Shown here in pieces: positions 13,902 through 17,483 of a stretch of 17,483 nt of DNA. The stretch's first letter is position 1; each line of letters starts with the position of its first letter. Position numbers and translations under genes: made by a program. Under the pieces are notes generated by a model that did not search any database, had not been told where the DNA came from, and saw only the letters and a program-made list of their open reading frames with translations. This DNA is from Myxococcota bacterium (GTDB taxonomy: Bacteria > Myxococcota_C > UBA6777), in assembly GCA_963169055.1 (NCBI GenBank), contig CAUJFU010000325.1:1-17483 (forward strand), written 5' to 3'.

Positions 13902-15338
13902 TTGCAACAGCGCCCTCATTTCGCACTCGGCCTCGCGTTGGTTTTTCTGTTCGCTCTCCAACTTCCGCCCTCATACGCTCAACCACCCGCCGCTCGACCC
14001 GCCTCTCGACCCGCCGCTCGACCCGCCTCTCGACCCACCGCCTGCGTCCCTCAAACTCCCTCTCTTCAAAACAACCGAAAACACGGCGTATTTGTCACCT
14101 GTCACGTTGACGGAAGCCGAACAGAAGGCGCTTGGTTCTACGGAGAACGCCACGGGAGTTGGCGGGCATGGAATACCAACGGTCAACTCACCGAGCAGTC
14201 CTCATGGCGTTATGACCGACTTCACGGACTCCATCAACGTTGGAGTCCACAAGGTCAACTCACACAACAAACCCACTACACCAACGGGCAACCACACCTG
14301 CTCACGCAGATCTGGTATCCCAACGGACAATTGAAACAACAAATTCCCTACATCTACGGCCAAAAACACGGCATCGAAACACAATGGTACCCCAACGGAC
14401 ACCTCCAACATCGCGGGCCTTGGTACGACAATCATAAACACGGTGAATGGCGCGTTGAGTATTCAAATGGAAATCCCAAAGCAGTTCAACACTACGAACA
14501 TGGCCTGCCATCCGGCACTTGGAAGACGTGGCACCCCAACCGAAAACTCGCGTCCGTTGGTTCTTACAAGAACGGCCACGCCGAGGGTTTGTGGACCCAC
14601 CACTGGCCCAATGGAAACACAAAAGATCAAGGCCCCGTAAAGGGTGGCCAGTTCTTCGGACGTTGGCTTCACTGGTATCCGAACGGTACACGCAAAGCGA
14701 TCGATCACTGGCACGAAGGCGATGCGGATGGCGTGTGGACCCACTACTGGCCGAACGGAAACACAAAAGCCGTCTACCGATTCCGTAAAGGCAAACAAAT
14801 CGGCCTCAGCCAACTCTGGTACCCCGACGGAACTCCCGAAGCCATGGCCCACCACCTCAACAACGAAAAACATGGCTCTTGGGAAACATGGCATCCCGAC
14901 GGAACTCCTCGTGAACAAGGCACTTGGCAACACGGAAAAAAACAGGGCAAATGGCAAGAGTGGCATCCCAACGGCCAAATCGCCAAAGAATCCTCCTACG
15001 AACAAGACAAACGCTCGGGTATCTGGAAGGAATGGTCCACCCAAGGAACCTTGCTGTTTCGGGGCTATTATCGAAACAACGAACTCTCGGGGATCAGTGA
15101 AACATGGTACCCCAACGCAACACGCCGCTCTCTTGGAGCGTGGAGACGCGGCACCCCGCACGGGCTTTGGCAAACATGGTACCCCAACGCAACACCCCAA
15201 AGCATCGGCCTTTGGCACGAGGGCTCTCGCCAAGGGCTTTGGACACAATGGACCCCCCAAGGAACACCAACCCACACCCAATACGGGCTGGAATCCCCTA
15301 CATCCGCCCCAACCACCGCTCCCTCTACCCAACCTTAG
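13902..15338 (+). CDS. Secreted MORN-type repeat protein (17 repeats)
   Basis: The protein has 478 residues and starts at TTG. Residues 1-26 form a signal peptide (hydrophobic core to PPSYA, cut before QPP). Residues 27-48 are an Ala-Pro-Arg-Ser linker coded by a 12-base tandem repeat. From Lys60 nearly to the end run 17 repeats of exactly 24 residues with no insertions. The consensus is roughly hGxWxxWYPNGxxxxxxxYxxGxx, the MORN_2/YwqK-type repeat that folds as stacked beta-hairpins. The final repeat is slightly short, followed by a Ser/Thr/Pro tail. Such repeats are thought to give elongated binding surfaces; some are annotated as YwqK antitoxin components, but the signal peptide makes an intracellular antitoxin role unlikely. 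The protein is rich in Trp, Tyr, His and Asn, which suits carbohydrate or protein contacts. It precedes two more exported proteins on the same strand, 213 bases upstream of the first. Confidence 0.92.
   Translation: MQQRPHFALGLALVFLFALQLPPSYAQPPAARPASRPAARPASRPTACVPQTPSLQNNRKHGVFVTCHVDGSRTEGAWFYGERHGSWRAWNTNGQLTEQSSWRYDRLHGLHQRWSPQGQLTQQTHYTNGQPHLLTQIWYPNGQLKQQIPYIYGQKHGIETQWYPNGHLQHRGPWYDNHKHGEWRVEYSNGNPKAVQHYEHGLPSGTWKTWHPNRKLASVGSYKNGHAEGLWTHHWPNGNTKDQGPVKGGQFFGRWLHWYPNGTRKAIDHWHEGDADGVWTHYWPNGNTKAVYRFRKGKQIGLSQLWYPDGTPEAMAHHLNNEKHGSWETWHPDGTPREQGTWQHGKKQGKWQEWHPNGQIAKESSYEQDKRSGIWKEWSTQGTLLFRGYYRNNELSGISETWYPNATRRSLGAWRRGTPHGLWQTWYPNATPQSIGLWHEGSRQGLWTQWTPQGTPTHTQYGLESPTSAPTTAPSTQP
13988..14035. 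repeat. 12-nt tandem repeat coding the Pro-Ala-Arg linker
   Basis: Four 12-base units alternate CCGCCGCTCGAC and CCGCCTCTCGAC, giving two 24-base copies. They encode the P-A-[AS]-R linker after the signal peptide of the MORN-type protein. Such tracts change length easily by slippage. Confidence 0.85.
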
Positions 15339-15539
15339 AAATCCAACACCCGCGCAACGACTCGCATCTTGTTATGAATAAACCCAAACGCTCTCGCGTC
15401 TCTCCACCCAAGGATTTCCCACGCATCCACGTTTTGCATCGTCGTTTGTTGCTGCGTCCATCCATGCGTGTGTTTCCGATACCTCCGCCACTCTCTCGGC
15501 CCACCACCGAGAAAAGATGTTGAAACAGATCCCCAACCA

Positions 15540-15545
15540 AAGGAG
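15540..15545 (+). promoter_or_regulatory. Ribosome binding site supporting a GTG start
   Basis: AAGGAG lies six bases before the GTG at 15552. That GTG begins a perfect signal peptide (MKKLMLSLL). An in-frame ATG at 15468 would put 28 unrelated residues in front of it and has no site. Confidence 0.85.
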
Positions 15546-15551
15546 CCTTCC

Positions 15552-16310
15552 GTGAAAAAGTTGATGCTTTCCCTTCTTTCGAGTGCTTTCCTCGCTGTGT
15601 TGCTTGCTGCTTCTGCACAAGCCCAAAACGCCACACAACGTCGCGCTAAGCAACGCGCAGCAAAAGGCAACAACCAAACCAACGCAAAAGCCGCACAACG
15701 CACCTCCAAACAACGCAACGTCAAAGATACCAAACGGCGCAACACAAACACCGCACAGCGGGTCGAAAAACAGCGCAACGCAAAACGCTCAAACGCCGCA
15801 GACAAAGCGCAACGTGCCGCCAAACAACGCCGCGCCAAGGGCCTGAAACAAAGTGCCTCGAAAAACGGCCAACGCATCGCCAAACAACGCCGCGCCAAAT
15901 CCGCCGCTCAACGCTCCGTCAAACAACGCCGCGCCAAAACCGCCACACAACGCTCCGTCAAACAACGCCGAGCCAAAGCCGCCAGCCAACGCATCGCAAA
16001 ACAGCGCCGCGCTAAAAACGCCACACAACGCCGCGTCAAACAGCGCCGCGCCAAATCCACCAGCCAACGCTCCGCAAAACAACGCAACGCCAAAGGCGCG
16101 CAACGCGTCGCAAAACAACGAAACTCCAAAGGTTCCAGTCAGCGCATCTCCAAACAGCGCGCCACAAAAGCCATCAACCAACGCAACGCAAAACAGCGCG
16201 CCGCAAAACAACGCACCGCGAAAAACAGAGCCCGTGGTACCGTCACCCAACAAAACGCCAAAATCCAAGCCAACGTGAAAAGACAACGCAACGCCAAAGC
16301 CAACCGCTAA
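15552..16310 (+). CDS. Secreted polycationic Lys/Gln/Arg/Ala repeat protein
   Basis: The protein has 252 residues and starts at GTG. Residues 1-24 form a textbook signal peptide (MKKLML, hydrophobic core, cut after SAQA). The rest is almost entirely Lys, Arg, Gln, Ala, Asn, Ser and Thr, with no cysteine and few hydrophobic residues after the signal. A unit of 13 residues, roughly AAQRSVKQRRAKT, repeats back to back from residue 105 (nucleotides 15864-16172), with looser copies before and after. It should be extremely basic and disordered or helical. I recognise no family. Histone-like tails are similar in composition, but the signal peptide argues for export. Dense Gln and Lys residues are what a transglutaminase would join. 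A transglutaminase-like gene begins seven bases downstream with no ribosome site of its own, so the two are probably co-translated. An anionic-surface or DNA-binding matrix role is an alternative. Confidence 0.88.
   Translation: MKKLMLSLLSSAFLAVLLAASAQAQNATQRRAKQRAAKGNNQTNAKAAQRTSKQRNVKDTKRRNTNTAQRVEKQRNAKRSNAADKAQRAAKQRRAKGLKQSASKNGQRIAKQRRAKSAAQRSVKQRRAKTATQRSVKQRRAKAASQRIAKQRRAKNATQRRVKQRRAKSTSQRSAKQRNAKGAQRVAKQRNSKGSSQRISKQRATKAINQRNAKQRAAKQRTAKNRARGTVTQQNAKIQANVKRQRNAKANR
15864..16172. repeat. 39-nt tandem coding repeat
   Basis: Six consecutive 39-base units (15864-16097) are followed by one of 36 and another of 39 bases. Each encodes [AST]-x-Q-R-x-[AV]-K-Q-R-x-A-K-x. Third-base differences between units show the protein sequence has been held while the DNA drifted, so selection on the peptide is likely. 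Confidence 0.88.
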
Positions 16311-16317
16311 AAATCCG

Positions 16318-17094
16318 ATGAACACCTCCTTCCTGCTCTCACTTCTGTTTTTGCTTCACCCAACGCACGCCATCCCCCCTCCATCCAAAGCCAAACCAAG
16401 CCCTTCAAGGCCACACAGCCAAGTGTATCCTGCTCCAAATGCCTCGAATACTTCGAGCGAACGTGCGTTGCCCTCACAAAAGCAAGACGTCCTTCACAAG
16501 ATACGCACCTACCTGCGCCGCTCGATCCCACGCATGACCTCGATGGGATTTCCTTTGGACGGTAGCTACTGCCATGTCGGCGCCGCCTACAGCGCCGCCT
16601 ATATCACCCGATTGGGGATCTCCGCTCACCTCTTTCAGCCCCGCACCATGCACATGCTCACCTACTTCGACCTCGACGGAAAGCGCTACTTTGTCGATCA
16701 GACCATGGCGCAATTCTTTCGCAAAGGCTCACCCGCCCACAAAACACTCATGCAAAGCGGCGGATGGATCGGGACAAAAGAAGACTTCGTCCGCTTTTAT
16801 TCACAGCACGTTGATGACGTCGCAGCTTTTGGCGAATACAAAGACGGCGGACGCATCGACCTCAACACCGCTGAAACCAAAGATGTCTCCGATCCTTACG
16901 CGATGTGGGACAAAGGCGTCGATGGACTTGATCTCAACTCACGCAAAGCCCGAATCCAGCGCGTCTTACGCGTATGGTATCAAGACTTTGCCACCGATAC
17001 CTCGCACGACCAAAATTCCGGCCTGCTGTGGACCGCCAAATACTTCTACAACCTCTTTTCGATCAAAGTCCACGTCACCCGCGATTATCGCTAA
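16318..17094 (+). CDS. Exported transglutaminase-like (Cys-His-Asp) protein
   Basis: The protein has 258 residues. Residues 1-18 form a short signal peptide (hydrophobic core, cut after HPTHA). A Pro/Ser-rich linker runs to about 50. Residues about 80-130 have the pattern of a transglutaminase core: Cys85 at the head of a helix (SYCHVGAAYSAAYITRLGI), then His112 (MHMLTYFDLDG), then Asp127 (YFVDQT). That is the C...LxRxGI...H...DGxxYxVDxT order with usual spacing. Members of this fold cross-link Gln to Lys, or act as cysteine proteases or amidases, so the chemistry is not settled. The C-terminal 120 residues are unassigned. The start is seven bases after the stop of the Gln/Lys repeat gene and has no clear Shine-Dalgarno site, which suggests translational coupling. 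Neighbourhood makes the repeat protein the obvious candidate substrate. Family assignment rests on pattern reading only. Confidence 0.78.
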   Translation: MNTSFLLSLLFLLHPTHAIPPPSKAKPSPSRPHSQVYPAPNASNTSSERALPSQKQDVLHKIRTYLRRSIPRMTSMGFPLDGSYCHVGAAYSAAYITRLGISAHLFQPRTMHMLTYFDLDGKRYFVDQTMAQFFRKGSPAHKTLMQSGGWIGTKEDFVRFYSQHVDDVAAFGEYKDGGRIDLNTAETKDVSDPYAMWDKGVDGLDLNSRKARIQRVLRVWYQDFATDTSHDQNSGLLWTAKYFYNLFSIKVHVTRDYR

Positions 17095-17115
17095 ATCCCC
17101 GACCTTCTCCAACCC

Positions 17116-17302
17116 TCCACATCGCTCGAACCTTCGGATTGACCGAACCATCACATCGCTCGAACCTTCGGATTGACCGAATCTTCACATCGCTTGAACC
17201 TTCGGATTGACCAAACATTCGGATTGACCGAACCATCGCATCGCTCGAATCGCCATATCGATCGAATCTTCGGATTGGCCGCCATTTCGGATGTGTTGCG
17301 TT
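17116..17302. repeat. Array of eleven 17-nt repeats
   Basis: Eleven head-to-tail 17-base units run from 17116 without an insertion or deletion. Two variants alternate at first: TTCGGATTGACCGAACC (17133, 17167, 17201, 17218, 17269, and degenerate at 17286) and the type ATCACATCGCTCGAACC (17116, 17150, 17184, 17235, 17252). The first type contains the dyad TTCGG-N5-CCGAA. The period is not a multiple of three, so the array is not coding. It lies between the transglutaminase-like gene and the thiolase start. Confidence 0.9.
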
Positions 17303-17308
17303 TTCGTC

Positions 17309-17337
17309 TTGCATCCAATCAGCGCTTGCCGTATTTT
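17309..17337 (+). promoter_or_regulatory. Possible promoter of the thiolase gene
   Basis: TTGCAT (17309-17314) and TATTTT (17332-17337) are separated by 17 bases and match the sigma-70 boxes only in part (three and four of six). The position, just before a palindrome and the thiolase start, is what makes it worth listing. Confidence 0.25.
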
Positions 17338-17347
17338 GCGGTCCTTT

Positions 17348-17368
17348 GATGCGGTGATCCACCGCATC
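17348..17368. promoter_or_regulatory. 21-bp perfect palindrome, possible operator
   Basis: GATGCGGTG and CACCGCATC pair perfectly around a three-base centre. It ends 32 bases before the thiolase ATG and just after the possible -10 box, a usual place for a repressor operator. No T-tract follows, so a terminator is less likely. Confidence 0.5.
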
Positions 17369-17400
17369 AGTCGCGTTCAAACACAAAAGGAGAAGCTTCG

Positions 17401-17483
17401 ATGGGATTCAAGGATGTCGTAATCGTGTCAGCGGTGCGCTCGGCGATTGGTTCGTTTGGGGGCATCTACAAAGATATCTCGGC
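17401..17483 (+). CDS. Thiolase (acetyl-CoA acetyltransferase), N-terminus only
   Basis: Only 27 codons lie in the window; the gene continues past the right edge. The start MGFKDVVIVSAVRSAIGSFG matches the N-terminus of degradative/biosynthetic thiolases (AtoB, PhaA, FadA type), where VIVSAVRTPIGxFxG is standard. Such enzymes condense or cleave acetyl-CoA and acetoacetyl-CoA in the cytoplasm, in fatty-acid, ketone-body or polyhydroxybutyrate metabolism. The catalytic Cys and His residues are outside the window, so the subclass cannot be named. The ATG has an AAAAGGAG site (17385-17392) at eight bases. A 21-bp palindrome and an array of 17-base repeats upstream suggest regulated expression. 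Confidence 0.88.
   Translation, partial: MGFKDVVIVSAVRSAIGSFGGIYKDIS

Noticed and set aside
13902-15338. Toxin-antitoxin component (YwqK-type antitoxin)
   Set aside because: The repeat type matches, but a clear signal peptide and the lack of a toxin neighbour make this role unlikely.
15494-15512. Hairpin TCTCGG/CCGAGA before the repeat-protein gene
   Set aside because: Six-base stem with a seven-base loop and no T-tract; such stems are common by chance.
15789-16325. Minus-strand frame rich in Phe, Ala, Leu and Gly
   Set aside because: It is the mirror image of the Lys/Gln repeat gene; its regular repeats follow from the sense repeats. The sense strand has a signal peptide and ribosome site.
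17116-17302. CRISPR array
   Set aside because: The 17-base units are head to tail with no unique spacers, and no cas gene is present.

Overview
The window looks like a chromosomal piece of a Gram-negative, environmental bacterium. It is moderately GC-rich. Most genes start behind a strong AAGGAG Shine-Dalgarno site, and GTG and TTG starts occur. At least six products appear exported, several with proline-rich linkers. The gene mix would fit a Myxococcota-like (former deltaproteobacterial) genome: glycine-rich RRM protein, MVP-like SPFH protein, MORN-type repeats, and a PolX with an intact PHP domain. I cannot place it firmly. No rRNA, tRNA, insertion sequence, prophage or CRISPR array was seen.

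Left part (1-5445). A secreted protein of unknown function runs off the left edge on the minus strand. It is followed by a gene-poor stretch with two pairs of direct repeats. Then comes an exported M14-type zinc carboxypeptidase (plus strand), converging on a large exported protein of unknown function (minus strand).

Middle (5576-10928). An SPFH/band-7 protein resembles the repeat-shoulder-coiled-coil order of major vault protein. It converges on polX, with a small repeat cluster between the two. A glycine-rich RRM RNA-binding protein with a possible long leader and a UlaG/UPF0173 metal-dependent hydrolase follow.

Metabolic block (10980-13841, plus strand). An aldehyde dehydrogenase of the 2-aminomuconate/2-hydroxymuconate semialdehyde class is followed by a RidA-family protein of the 2-aminomuconate deaminase type. 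Together they would convert 2-aminomuconate semialdehyde to 4-oxalocrotonate, late in 3-hydroxyanthranilate/kynurenine breakdown. Riboflavin synthase follows.

Exported-protein block (13902-17094, plus strand). A 17-repeat MORN-type solenoid comes first. Next is a polycationic secreted protein built from 13-residue Lys/Gln/Arg/Ala repeats. Seven bases after it lies an exported protein with a transglutaminase-like Cys-His-Asp arrangement. A Gln/Lys repeat protein beside a transglutaminase-like enzyme suggests an undescribed secreted cross-linking system, and this is the most interesting signal in the window.

Right edge (17095-17483). An array of eleven 17-nt repeats and a 21-bp palindrome precede the start of a thiolase (acetyl-CoA acetyltransferase) gene.
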